Source of the DNA: Paracoccaceae bacterium
Lineage (GTDB): Bacteria > Pseudomonadota > Alphaproteobacteria > Rhodobacterales > Rhodobacteraceae
Assembly (NCBI GenBank): GCA_027080755.1
Contig: JALWQC010000277.1
Location: 1 to 5,343, forward strand
DNA length: 5,343 nt
Direction of reading: 5' to 3'
The notes under the pieces are model-generated. The model was not told where the DNA came from. It ran no database searches and saw nothing but the letters and a program-made list of their open reading frames with translations. Made by a program: the position numbers and the translations under genes. The first letter of the stretch is position 1; each line of letters begins with the position of its first letter. Positions 1 through 5,343 of this stretch are shown one piece after another.

Positions 1-1800
1 GTCAAACAGGATCTCGCCCAGCTGTTTGGGGGAGCCGACGTTGAAATCCTGTCCGGCCAGCTTGTGTATCTGGTCCTCCAGCGCGGCCATTTTCTGCGCG
101 AATTCGTTCGACATCCGCGCCAGTTGGTCCCGGTCCACCTTGATTCCGGTCATTTCCATCTGCGCCAGAACCGGCACCAGCGGCCGTTCCAGCGTTTCGT
201 AAACCCGCGTGACCTGCGTGATCGCCAGCTGCGGTTTGAACATTTTCCACAGCCGCAGCGTGATATCCGCGTCCTCTGCCGCGTAGGGCGCGGCGTCCTC
301 TATTGCGACCTTGTCGAAGGTGATCGCGGATTTGCCACTGCCGATCAGGGTTTTGATCGGGATCGGTTTGTGGTGCAAATATTCCGCCGACAGGAAATCC
401 ATCCCGTGCCGGTGCAACCCGCCGTGCATGGCATAGCTTAGCAGCATGGTGTCGTCGATCGGCGCGATATCCACCCCGTTGCGTTTGAAAATCTTGGCGT
501 CGTATTTCATGTTCTGCCCGATTTTCAGGATGGAGGGATCCTCCAGCATCGGCTTTAGCATCGCCAGCACCGCGCCCTTGTCCATCTGCCCCGGCGCAAG
601 GCCGGAAGCGCCGAACAGATCGCCGTCGCCTTCCAGATGCCCGACCGGAATATAGCAGGCCGAGGCCGGCTCTACCGACAGGGAAATCCCCACCAGATCG
701 GCGCGCATTTCGTCCAGTCCGGTGGTTTCCGTATCCACCGCAATCCAGCCACGCGCATAGGCGGCGTCGATCCACAGTTGCAAGGTTTCGCTATCGCGCA
801 CGGTTTCGTATTTCGAGGGGTCAAAAGCAACCGACAGCGCCTTCAGGTCCACCCCGCCCATCGTTTCGCCCTGAGCGGAAACCGGAGTCGTATCCGGCAT
901 TTCCGGCGGCTCCACCCCCAGTTTTTCCGCCAGACGTTTGGTTAACGTGCGGAATTCCATCGCGGTGGTAAAACCCAGAACGACGTCGGGGTCGGGGTCC
1001 TTGACCTCGAATTGATCGAGGGTTTCGGGGACGGGCGTGTCGGTTTTCAGCGTCACCAGTTCGCGCGACATGCGGATCTGGTCGGCCTTTTCGATCAGGG
1101 TCTGGCGGCGCTTGGGCTGTTTGATCTGGTCCGCGTGGGCCAGCAGGTTGTCCAGATCGCCGAACTCGTTGATCAGCAGCGCGGCGGTCTTGATCCCGAT
1201 GCCCGGCGCGCCCGGAATGTTATCGACGGAATCGCCGGCCAGCGCCTGCACGTCGATCACCTTTTCGGGCGGCACGCCGAACTTGGCTTCGACCTCCTCC
1301 ACCCCGATGTGGCGGTTTTTCATGCCGTCCACCATTTCCACGCCGCCACCGACCAGTTGCATCAGGTCCTTGTCCGAGGAAATGATGGTGACACGCCCGC
1401 CGGCCTCGCGCGCCTGTGTGGCATAGGTGGCGATAATGTCGTCGGCTTCGTATCCCTCCAGCTCTACCGAGGGCAGGTTGAAGGCCCGTGTCGCGTCGCG
1501 GATCAGCGGGAATTGCGGCACCAGATCCGGCGGCGGGGGCGGGCGGTTTGCCTTGTATTCCGGGTAGATTTCGGAGCGGAACGTCGGCCCTTTGGCATCG
1601 AAAACCACCGCCACATGGGTGGGCGCGTCATGGCCGGCGTTATCCTCTACCATTTTGTAGATCATATTGCAGAAACCCGCGACCGCCCCCACCGGCAGCC
1701 CGTCGGATTTGCGCGTTAGCGGCGGCAAGGCGTGAAAGGCCCGGAAAATAAACCCCGAGCCGTCAATCAGTTGCAGATGGTGCCCCTTGCCGAACGCCAT
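1..1800 (-). CDS. polA: DNA polymerase I, N-terminal 600 residues (partial, C-terminus off the left edge)
   Basis: Replication and repair polymerase: removes RNA primers and fills gaps on DNA in the cytoplasm. Reading the minus strand from ATG at 1800-1798 gives 600 uninterrupted codons to the window edge. Residues 1-300 or so are the 5' nuclease (FEN-like) domain. All expected metal ligands are visible: D13, D68, E118, D120, D121, D143, D145, D190 and D193, with a helix-hairpin-helix 'GDSVDNIPGAPGIGIKTA'. Residues about 345-530 are a proofreading 3'-5' exonuclease that looks intact: D356/E358 in 'VDTETTG', N-x3-D ending at D434, and Y506-x3-D510. From about 530 the thumb of the polymerase domain begins ('RPLVPVLAQMEMTGIKVD'). 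Palm and fingers (motifs A, B, C) lie outside the window. Spacing of motifs matches E. coli PolI with a 5-10 residue offset. There is no Shine-Dalgarno before the ATG. The gene follows the zinc-finger stop codon directly, so translation is probably coupled (inference). Identity is very secure. Confidence 0.97.
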   Translation of the reverse strand, partial: MAFGKGHHLQLIDGSGFIFRAFHALPPLTRKSDGLPVGAVAGFCNMIYKMVEDNAGHDAPTHVAVVFDAKGPTFRSEIYPEYKANRPPPPPDLVPQFPLIRDATRAFNLPSVELEGYEADDIIATYATQAREAGGRVTIISSDKDLMQLVGGGVEMVDGMKNRHIGVEEVEAKFGVPPEKVIDVQALAGDSVDNIPGAPGIGIKTAALLINEFGDLDNLLAHADQIKQPKRRQTLIEKADQIRMSRELVTLKTDTPVPETLDQFEVKDPDPDVVLGFTTAMEFRTLTKRLAEKLGVEPPEMPDTTPVSAQGETMGGVDLKALSVAFDPSKYETVRDSETLQLWIDAAYARGWIAVDTETTGLDEMRADLVGISLSVEPASACYIPVGHLEGDGDLFGASGLAPGQMDKGAVLAMLKPMLEDPSILKIGQNMKYDAKIFKRNGVDIAPIDDTMLLSYAMHGGLHRHGMDFLSAEYLHHKPIPIKTLIGSGKSAITFDKVAIEDAAPYAAEDADITLRLWKMFKPQLAITQVTRVYETLERPLVPVLAQMEMTGIKVDRDQLARMSNEFAQKMAALEDQIHKLAGQDFNVGSPKQLGEILFD

Positions 1801-1956
1801 CTATTTTTTCAACACAAAACGCTTACTGCAATAGTTGCACTCAACCCAGCCAGTATCGTCCGGGATAACCAGCCAAACGCGCGGATGTTCACCGCCGCCA
1901 TCACAACAGACCTGTTTTTTTTCGGTTTCAACGGTTTCGGGGGCTTCTATGACCAT
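1801..1956 (-). CDS. Small CHCC-type zinc-finger protein (zf-CHCC, NDUFS6-like), 51 aa
   Basis: A 51-residue protein, '[19 protein letters not shown]...' ending '[14 protein letters not shown]'. Potential zinc ligands are C17 or C18, H24, C40 and C43, in the order C-H-C-C with the closing pair as C-x2-C. This is the pattern of the zf-CHCC family, which includes mitochondrial complex I subunit NDUFS6 and short free-standing alphaproteobacterial proteins. The bacterial role is not settled; a link to respiratory complex I or to iron-sulphur/zinc handling is only by analogy. The ATG at 1956-1954 is preferred because minus-strand AGGA (1968-1965) lies 8 nt upstream. A second ATG at 1962-1960 would add two residues but leaves too little SD spacing. 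The loop from C18 to H24 is three residues shorter than the usual C-D-G-G-x-x-x-L-G-H form. The gene ends in TAG directly against the polA ATG, in the same frame. Family call is confident; function is not. Confidence 0.88.
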   Translation of the reverse strand: MVIEAPETVETEKKQVCCDGGGEHPRVWLVIPDDTGWVECNYCSKRFVLKK

Positions 1957-1964
1957 GACCATTT

Positions 1965-1968
1965 TCCT
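1965..1968 (-). promoter_or_regulatory. Shine-Dalgarno site of the zinc-finger gene
   Basis: Minus-strand AGGA lies 8 nt before the ATG at 1956-1954. It decides the start in favour of this ATG over the one at 1962-1960, for which the spacing would be only 2 nt. Confidence 0.65.
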
Positions 1969-1974
1969 ATCGGT

Positions 1975-1988
1975 TTGCACCTGTGCAA
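1975..1988. promoter_or_regulatory. 14-bp inverted repeat, possible operator or 5'-leader hairpin
   Basis: TTGCAC-CT-GTGCAA is a perfect 6-bp inverted repeat around a 2-bp centre. It sits in the divergent intergenic region, just upstream of the ribosome binding site of the zinc-finger gene and about 75 bp from the glycoside hydrolase start. Its shape fits a dimeric regulator site. As RNA the 2-nt loop is too tight for a good hairpin without opening the inner pair. No known regulator consensus is recognised, so the operator role is inference. Confidence 0.35.
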
Positions 1989-2026
1989 CCTGCCACGGAT
2001 TCGCCCGCCCCTCAAGAGGCAGCGGA

Positions 2027-2055
2027 TTGATTTATCGGTTACGGTACCCCATATT
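2027..2055 (+). promoter_or_regulatory. Weak candidate promoter for the glycoside hydrolase gene
   Basis: TTGATT (2027-2032) and CATATT (2050-2055) are separated by 17 bp and match the sigma-70 consensus at 4/6 each. Transcription from it would start about at the ATG (2062), giving a leaderless or nearly leaderless mRNA. That agrees with the absence of any Shine-Dalgarno before 2062 or 2068. This is a pattern match only and could be chance. Confidence 0.25.
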
Positions 2056-2061
2056 GACGCT

Positions 2062-3045
2062 ATGCGTATGCTTGTAATCCTGCTGATAGCCCTGTTGCCC
2101 GCCGGTTCGGCCACGGCACAAACCCTTGGCATGTCGATTACCGAATCCAGCGCGGGGGATTATGACGCTGACGTGAATCAGGCCCTGCGTGCCGGAATCG
2201 AGTTTGCCTCTCTGACGTTGTTCTGGGACGAGGTCGAACAAAACGGCACCTATGCGGCCGACCCCGATTGGCCGGCGATTGCCAACAGTTATTACCCGGG
2301 CAAAGGTCTGGGGCTGGTGCTGTCGCTGCCGGTTATCGATACCGTAACCGACCGGCGCCCCGATGATCTGCGCGCCCTGCCCTTTGATGACCCGCAAGTT
2401 CTGGCGCGCTTTGAACCCTATCTGCGCGCGGTGCTGGAACGGTTGCAAGATACCGATCTTGTGGCGATTTCCATTGGCAACGAGGTAGACGGCGTATTGC
2501 AGACCGAACAGGAATGGCAGGAATTTGCCCGTTTTTTCGCGGGTGCGCGGGCATTGGTAAAGGCGCTGCGCCCGCAAACGCCGGTCGGGTTTACTACCAC
2601 ATGGGGCGGGATGCAGGGGCCTTATGCGCTGGCGGCCAATATGGCCAGTGACGCGCTGTTTATCAATTATTACCCGCTGGACTCGGGCTATCATGTGATT
2701 GCACCAGCCGATATTTCGAACCAGCTGGACCGGATGATTGCGCTAGCCGGTGACAAACCGGTTTTCCTGACCGAGACCGGCTACCCTTCGGGGGGCTGTG
2801 GGTCAAGCGAGGCGATGCAAAAGGAATACCTGCAACAGCTGTTTAGCGCGCTGGAAAGCCGACGCGCCGAAATTCCGTTGGTCGAGCTGGTCTGGTTGCA
2901 TGATATCGGGGACCAAGCCACCGATTATTACGGGCAGTATTACGGCGAAAGCAACCCGTGCTTTCTAAGCTATCTGCGCACCCTGGGCCTGCGCAGCTTT
3001 GACAACCACGACAAGCCGGCGTTTGAATGGCTGGTTAACCGCTAA
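2062..3045 (+). CDS. Secreted glycoside hydrolase-like TIM-barrel protein (GH17/clan GH-A type), 327 aa
   Basis: Predicted exported beta-glycan hydrolase. The ATG at 2062 gives a typical signal peptide: M1-R2, a hydrophobic core 'MLVILLIALLPAG', then S-A-T-A-Q with likely cleavage after A19 (AxA). The ATG at 2068 is an alternative start. The open frame runs upstream into polA, but that part is antisense and lacks a signal. The mature part reads as a (beta/alpha)8 barrel. 'FWDEVEQNG' (54-62) is an early strand. 'ISIGNEVDG' (136-144) supplies the putative acid/base E141. 'FTTTWGG' (177-183) and 'INYYPLD' (201-207) are mid-barrel strands. 'FLTETGYPSG' (235-244) supplies the putative nucleophile E238. 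The GNEV and ETG[WY]PS motifs are those of GH17 beta-1,3-glucanases and related clan GH-A families, which hydrolyse with retention. C246 and C300 could form a disulphide. At 327 aa it is catalytic domain only, with no binding module. The exact family and substrate (beta-1,3-glucan, galactan or other) cannot be fixed by eye. It stands alone on this strand and converges on the HIT gene. Confidence 0.8.
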   Translation: MRMLVILLIALLPAGSATAQTLGMSITESSAGDYDADVNQALRAGIEFASLTLFWDEVEQNGTYAADPDWPAIANSYYPGKGLGLVLSLPVIDTVTDRRPDDLRALPFDDPQVLARFEPYLRAVLERLQDTDLVAISIGNEVDGVLQTEQEWQEFARFFAGARALVKALRPQTPVGFTTTWGGMQGPYALAANMASDALFINYYPLDSGYHVIAPADISNQLDRMIALAGDKPVFLTETGYPSGGCGSSEAMQKEYLQQLFSALESRRAEIPLVELVWLHDIGDQATDYYGQYYGESNPCFLSYLRTLGLRSFDNHDKPAFEWLVNR

Positions 3046-3415
3046 ACAACATCCGCCCAAGCGGCCTTCCAGCAAGGATATGCACATGCAGATGCGGCAC
3101 ATCCTGCACGCCGTTGCGGCCGGCGTTGGAAATCAGGCGATAGCCTTCGCCGCCATTGCCCGGGGTGGCGCCGATGGCATGGGTGATGGCCCCGATCACG
3201 CGGGAAAAATCGAGGATCTCCGCGTCCGTTGCCTCTTGTGCGAAATGGTCATAGTTGACGTAATAGCCCTTGGGGATGACCAGAATATGCTCCGGCGCGG
3301 CGGGGGAAATGTCGCGGAAGGCCAGCGTGTAATCGGTTTCCATCACCGTATCATTGGGGATTTCCCGACGCAGGATTTTGGCAAAAACATTGTCTTCGTC
3401 ATAGTCATAGGACAT
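3035..3415 (-). CDS. HIT family (Hint-like) nucleotide hydrolase/transferase, 126 aa
   Basis: Cytosolic HIT-fold protein. Relatives cleave nucleoside phosphoramidates, aminoacyl-AMP or dinucleoside polyphosphates through a His-NMP intermediate. The defining triad is present as H108-L-H110-V-H112 ('PHLHVHILAGR'), with H110 as expected nucleophile, N97 in 'ISNAGRNG' and Q104 ahead of it. In Hint proteins a Ser usually follows this Gln; here it is D105. The early 'NVFAKILRREIPNDTV' and 'HILVIPKG' are also typical. A length of 126 residues is normal for a single-domain HIT protein. The ATG at 3415-3413 is chosen because minus-strand GAGG (3427-3424) lies 8 nt upstream; a TTG at 3433 is open but less likely. 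The gene follows the glycosyltransferase by 10 bp, so it is probably in one operon. Its 3' end overlaps the convergent glycoside hydrolase gene by 11 bp. The physiological substrate is unknown. Confidence 0.94.
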   Translation of the reverse strand: MSYDYDEDNVFAKILRREIPNDTVMETDYTLAFRDISPAAPEHILVIPKGYYVNYDHFAQEATDAEILDFSRVIGAITHAIGATPGNGGEGYRLISNAGRNGVQDVPHLHVHILAGRPLGRMLFSG

Positions 3416-3423
3416 TTTCAAAA

Positions 3424-3427
3424 CCTC
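3424..3427 (-). promoter_or_regulatory. Shine-Dalgarno site of the HIT gene, overlapping the upstream stop codon
   Basis: Minus-strand GAGG shares two bases with the TGA stop of the glycosyltransferase gene (3428-3426) and lies 8 nt before the HIT ATG. Ribosomes ending on the upstream gene would occupy this site, so translational coupling is likely. It also decides the HIT start. Confidence 0.65.
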
Positions 3428-4979
3428 ATTCAAAGGACAGGGACGCGGCGATTTTCTCGGCGCGATGTTGCGGGATTTTCAGGTAACCGGCAAGGGCCAG
3501 CGCGTTGGTGTCGGGGTCGTTCTGTTCGCGGATGGTGTGAAGCTCGGGCAGGGCCATTTCCTTCAATGCCTCGCGGTCACTGCGGATTCCGTTGCGCAGG
3601 GCCAGCAGAAGCGTTTCGTCCGTGGCCCCGTCCGACAGGCCGATCCGCTGGGCGTGACCGACAAGATAGTCGTCGTCGAACAGGCAATCCACATCCAGCA
3701 CCCGCAACTGGCAGCTGTCCCCGGCGAAATCGGCAAGGGTTTCAAGGTTGCTCGGGTCCATGCAGATCGTCAGGGCGCCGGTTTCGAAACGTTCATACAT
3801 CAGCTTCAGAAACGCCCGCCGGTGCCGGTTGCGTTTGGGGCGCGAGTGTTCCAACCCGCCAAGGTCGGGCAGCCCCGTGCCGGATTCATCGAACAGATAG
3901 CCAAGGCTGCGGATGCCGGTTGCCTGTGCGAATTGCTCGGCAAAACGTTTGCCGACGTGCCATTTTTTGCACAGAACCACCTGCAATGTATTCTGCCGCC
4001 CGATGCGGCTGCCGCGTTCCCAGAACCGCTCGCCATAGCGGTTTCCCACCCGTCCCAGCCCGTTCAGATAGGCAATCAGCCGCCGCCCGTCGGGGCCTGT
4101 GCGGACCTCGTGGTTTGACAGGAATTCCTGCGACAGGGCCGCCTTCAGGTCCGTCGCCTCGGGGGAGATTTTGCGCGCGAACAGGTAATCCTGCGCCAGC
4201 AGAAAATCCAGATGGTCGCCGTAAAACACCGTCGGCAGGCCATAGTCGGAAAAGGACAGAAAGGTCAGCGTGCGACTTTCGACCTGATCGCGCGGCACCA
4301 GATGCAGGACCAGCGTCTGGAAAAAAGTCTCGTCGGGGATCCATGTCGTGCGGAAAAAGCGGATGATGTCGGGGCGTTTTTTCAGCAGCTCCAGCACCTT
4401 GGCGATGGTCCCGCGCCGCAGCACCCACCATTGCGAGCCGATCATGATCTGCAAATCCGCCGGCAGATCCCGTTCCAGCCCCAACGCGCGCTGCGCCTTG
4501 ACCGCGCCGTAGAACAGCGGCTTTTGCGTGCGTTCGTTGAACCAGTGGCGATAAACCAGACGTTCCTCTTTCAGGCCGACCTTGATCCAGTCGCTTTCGA
4601 AAAAGTCGTGGTGTTCGATATAATCCTTGTCGGAATCCTGCAAAAACCGGTGCATGTATTCCACCGGCTTGACCGGCTGGCAATCGCCGCTGAGCATGTA
4701 GAAATGCGTCGCCTCGGGGAAGGTGGCAAAGCCGGTCTCCAGCGCGTTCAGCGTGCCTTGCACCAGCGACCATTCCCCCCAGCCGCATTTCACCCGTTTG
4801 GCAAAACAGACGTTCGGATTGTCCGCCAGCCCCTCGCGGATAGCCGCGAACTGCAGGGCCGAGCCGTTGGCGTCGAAATGCACGGAAACATAGTCCCCCG
4901 CCCCCGTCAGCAGGTTGACCTGCTCGACAACCTGTTCCGGGTTTTTATGGCACAGAAGAATGAAGCAGATCTTGGTCAT
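3426..4979 (-). CDS. Core-2/I-branching type glycosyltransferase (GT14-like) with an extra C-terminal region, 517 aa
   Basis: Probable cytosolic glycosyltransferase of the Branch / GT14 family, which moves GlcNAc or xylose from UDP-sugars. The domain fills about residues 1-265. The N-terminus 'MTKICFILLCHKNPEQVVEQ' is the first strand of the GT-A fold. 'MLSGDCQPVKP' (95-105) is the family's SGxD-type turn. 'GSQWWVLRR' (181-189) and 'TTWIPDETFFQTL' (211-223) follow, with E217 at the position of the catalytic Glu. No signal peptide or membrane segment is seen, unlike the animal Golgi enzymes. Residues about 285-517 are a separate charged region with 'VVLCKKWHVGKRFAEQF' (334-350) and an acidic 'LDVDCLFDDDYLVGHA' (428-443). 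I think similar tails in Rhodobacteraceae are catalogued as a DUF (possibly DUF5928), but this is from memory. The ATG at 4979-4977 is chosen on homology; AGG lies 5 nt upstream. The frame is open back to 5126, but that part would overlap the divergent Nudix gene. Acceptor and sugar are unknown. Confidence 0.85.
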   Translation of the reverse strand: MTKICFILLCHKNPEQVVEQVNLLTGAGDYVSVHFDANGSALQFAAIREGLADNPNVCFAKRVKCGWGEWSLVQGTLNALETGFATFPEATHFYMLSGDCQPVKPVEYMHRFLQDSDKDYIEHHDFFESDWIKVGLKEERLVYRHWFNERTQKPLFYGAVKAQRALGLERDLPADLQIMIGSQWWVLRRGTIAKVLELLKKRPDIIRFFRTTWIPDETFFQTLVLHLVPRDQVESRTLTFLSFSDYGLPTVFYGDHLDFLLAQDYLFARKISPEATDLKAALSQEFLSNHEVRTGPDGRRLIAYLNGLGRVGNRYGERFWERGSRIGRQNTLQVVLCKKWHVGKRFAEQFAQATGIRSLGYLFDESGTGLPDLGGLEHSRPKRNRHRRAFLKLMYERFETGALTICMDPSNLETLADFAGDSCQLRVLDVDCLFDDDYLVGHAQRIGLSDGATDETLLLALRNGIRSDREALKEMALPELHTIREQNDPDTNALALAGYLKIPQHRAEKIAASLSFE

Positions 4980-5091
4980 GCGGGCCTGATACCTGAAAAA
5001 TTTCCGCAAGAGTAGTGCATATTCCCCCCATATTGAAGGCGCAAAAACAAATCGCGTGAAATGCCGGTTCCGATGTGGCAAGCTCCCCCGT
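4980..5091. other. Divergent intergenic region between glycosyltransferase and Nudix genes
   Basis: This 112-bp stretch must carry the promoters of both flanking genes. It holds a direct repeat CATATT (5018-5023) and CATATT (5029-5034), separated by five C, so the copies lie 11 bp apart. Towards the Nudix gene, TTGAAG (5033-5038) with TGAAAT (5057-5062) is a weak sigma-70-like pair, 18 bp spacing. Towards the glycosyltransferase only poor matches were found. No terminator-like hairpin and no small ORF with a good ribosome binding site were seen. Confidence 0.4.
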
Positions 5092-5343
5092 ATGAGACGT
5101 TTCGGCACCCCGCCCGCAGAGGGCATCCGCTATAAAATCCGCCACGGGGCCTATGGTATTATCCGCCACGGCCGCGACCTTCTGGTGACAGAACAAAGCG
5201 TGCCTTTCGCGGAATTCCAGCTACCCGGCGGCGGGATCGACCCGGGCGAATCCCCGATTCAGGCCCTGCACCGCGAGGCTTATGAAGAAACCGGCTGGAC
5301 GATTGCGGTGGAGCGGCGGCTCGGGGTTTATACGAATTTTATC
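5092..5343 (+). CDS. Nudix hydrolase, N-terminal 84 residues (partial, C-terminus off the right edge)
   Basis: Nudix enzymes hydrolyse nucleoside diphosphates linked to another group, using Mg2+ bound by the Nudix box. The box G-x5-E-x7-R-E-U-x-E-E-x-G-U is complete: G47, E53, R61-E62, E65-E66 and G68, within 'GGGIDPGESPIQALHREAYE' followed by 'ETGW'. A63 and W69 occupy the two U positions and are less usual there than Ile, Leu or Val. Before it, 'GIRYKIRHGAYGIIRHGRDL' (11-30) is the normal first strands of the fold. The ATG at 5092 is chosen because the protein then begins at the usual distance from the Nudix box; GTG at 5056 is an in-frame alternative. No clear Shine-Dalgarno precedes the ATG. 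The gene diverges from the glycosyltransferase. Substrate cannot be told from this part. Confidence 0.92.
   Translation, partial: MRRFGTPPAEGIRYKIRHGAYGIIRHGRDLLVTEQSVPFAEFQLPGGGIDPGESPIQALHREAYEETGWTIAVERRLGVYTNFI

Noticed and set aside
1012..1719. Plus-strand open frame of 235 codons
   Set aside because: Antisense to the 5' nuclease domain of polA, where every catalytic residue is conserved on the minus strand.
1732..2061. N-terminal extension of the glycoside hydrolase frame back into polA
   Set aside because: It overlaps polA and the zinc-finger gene in antisense. The signal peptide begins only at 2062, so the upstream part is an open frame by chance.
2032..2694. Minus-strand open frame of 220 codons
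   Set aside because: Antisense to the glycoside hydrolase gene, with no motif; the plus strand has a signal peptide and both catalytic motifs.
3465..4118. Plus-strand open frame of 217 codons
   Set aside because: Antisense to the C-terminal region of the glycosyltransferase, with no recognisable motif or ribosome binding site.
2999..4366. Long plus-strand open frame (455 codons) across the HIT and glycosyltransferase genes
   Set aside because: It is antisense to two genes with clear family motifs. Its translation is rich in Arg, Gly and Pro without domain structure, as expected for a shadow frame in GC-rich DNA.
4212..5015. Plus-strand open frame of 267 codons
   Set aside because: Antisense to the GT14-like domain; composition is rich in Gln, His and Arg, typical of the reverse complement of a coding frame.
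5075..5092. Sigma-54-like TGGCA motif just upstream of the Nudix gene
   Set aside because: TGGCA is present but the matching -12 element (TTGC) at the required spacing is absent.
4980..5126. 49-residue N-terminal extension of the glycosyltransferase
   Set aside because: It would overlap the divergent Nudix start, and the family's first beta strand begins right at the ATG at 4979.
1..5343. Defence system, mobile element, CRISPR array, tRNA or rRNA
   Set aside because: No transposase, repeat array, cloverleaf sequence or terminal repeats were seen. All long stretches are explained by the listed genes.

Overview
The window looks like part of a chromosome from an alphaproteobacterium, most likely Rhodobacterales (Roseobacter/Rhodobacter type). 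The reasons are GC-rich codon use, a DNA polymerase I with the 'MAFGKGHHLQLIDGS' type of N-terminus, a small CHCC zinc-finger protein of the alphaproteobacterial/mitochondrial NDUFS6 type, and a HIT protein beginning 'MSYDYDEDNVFAKIL'. These assignments come from reading the translations and from memory of the families; no search was run.

Layout. Positions 1-1800 (minus) hold the first 600 codons of polA, cut by the left edge. Directly upstream, 1801-1956 (minus) is a 51-residue CHCC zinc-finger gene whose TAG stop abuts the polA ATG in the same reading frame. A divergent intergenic stretch of about 105 bp (1957-2061) carries a 14-bp inverted repeat and weak promoter-like elements. Positions 2062-3045 (plus) encode a secreted glycoside-hydrolase-like TIM-barrel protein with GH17/clan-A style catalytic motifs. 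It converges on, and overlaps by 11 bp, a HIT-family nucleotide hydrolase/transferase gene (3035-3415, minus). That gene lies 10 bp downstream of a Core-2/I-branching (GT14-like) glycosyltransferase with a long extra C-terminal region (3426-4979, minus), and the two look like an operon. A second divergent intergenic stretch (4980-5091) leads to the start of a Nudix hydrolase gene (5092-5343, plus), cut by the right edge.

How they work together. polA and the zinc-finger gene look like a co-translated pair. The glycosyltransferase and HIT genes look like a second pair. The secreted glycoside hydrolase stands alone. Shared function across these groups is not evident: most genes are housekeeping or house-cleaning types. 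No mobile element, CRISPR array, tRNA, rRNA or defence-like module was seen. The most unusual points are the in-frame TAG|ATG junction between the zinc-finger gene and polA, the shortened metal-binding loop of the zinc finger, the secreted GH17-like protein, and the GT14 enzyme with an extra C-terminal region of about 230 residues.
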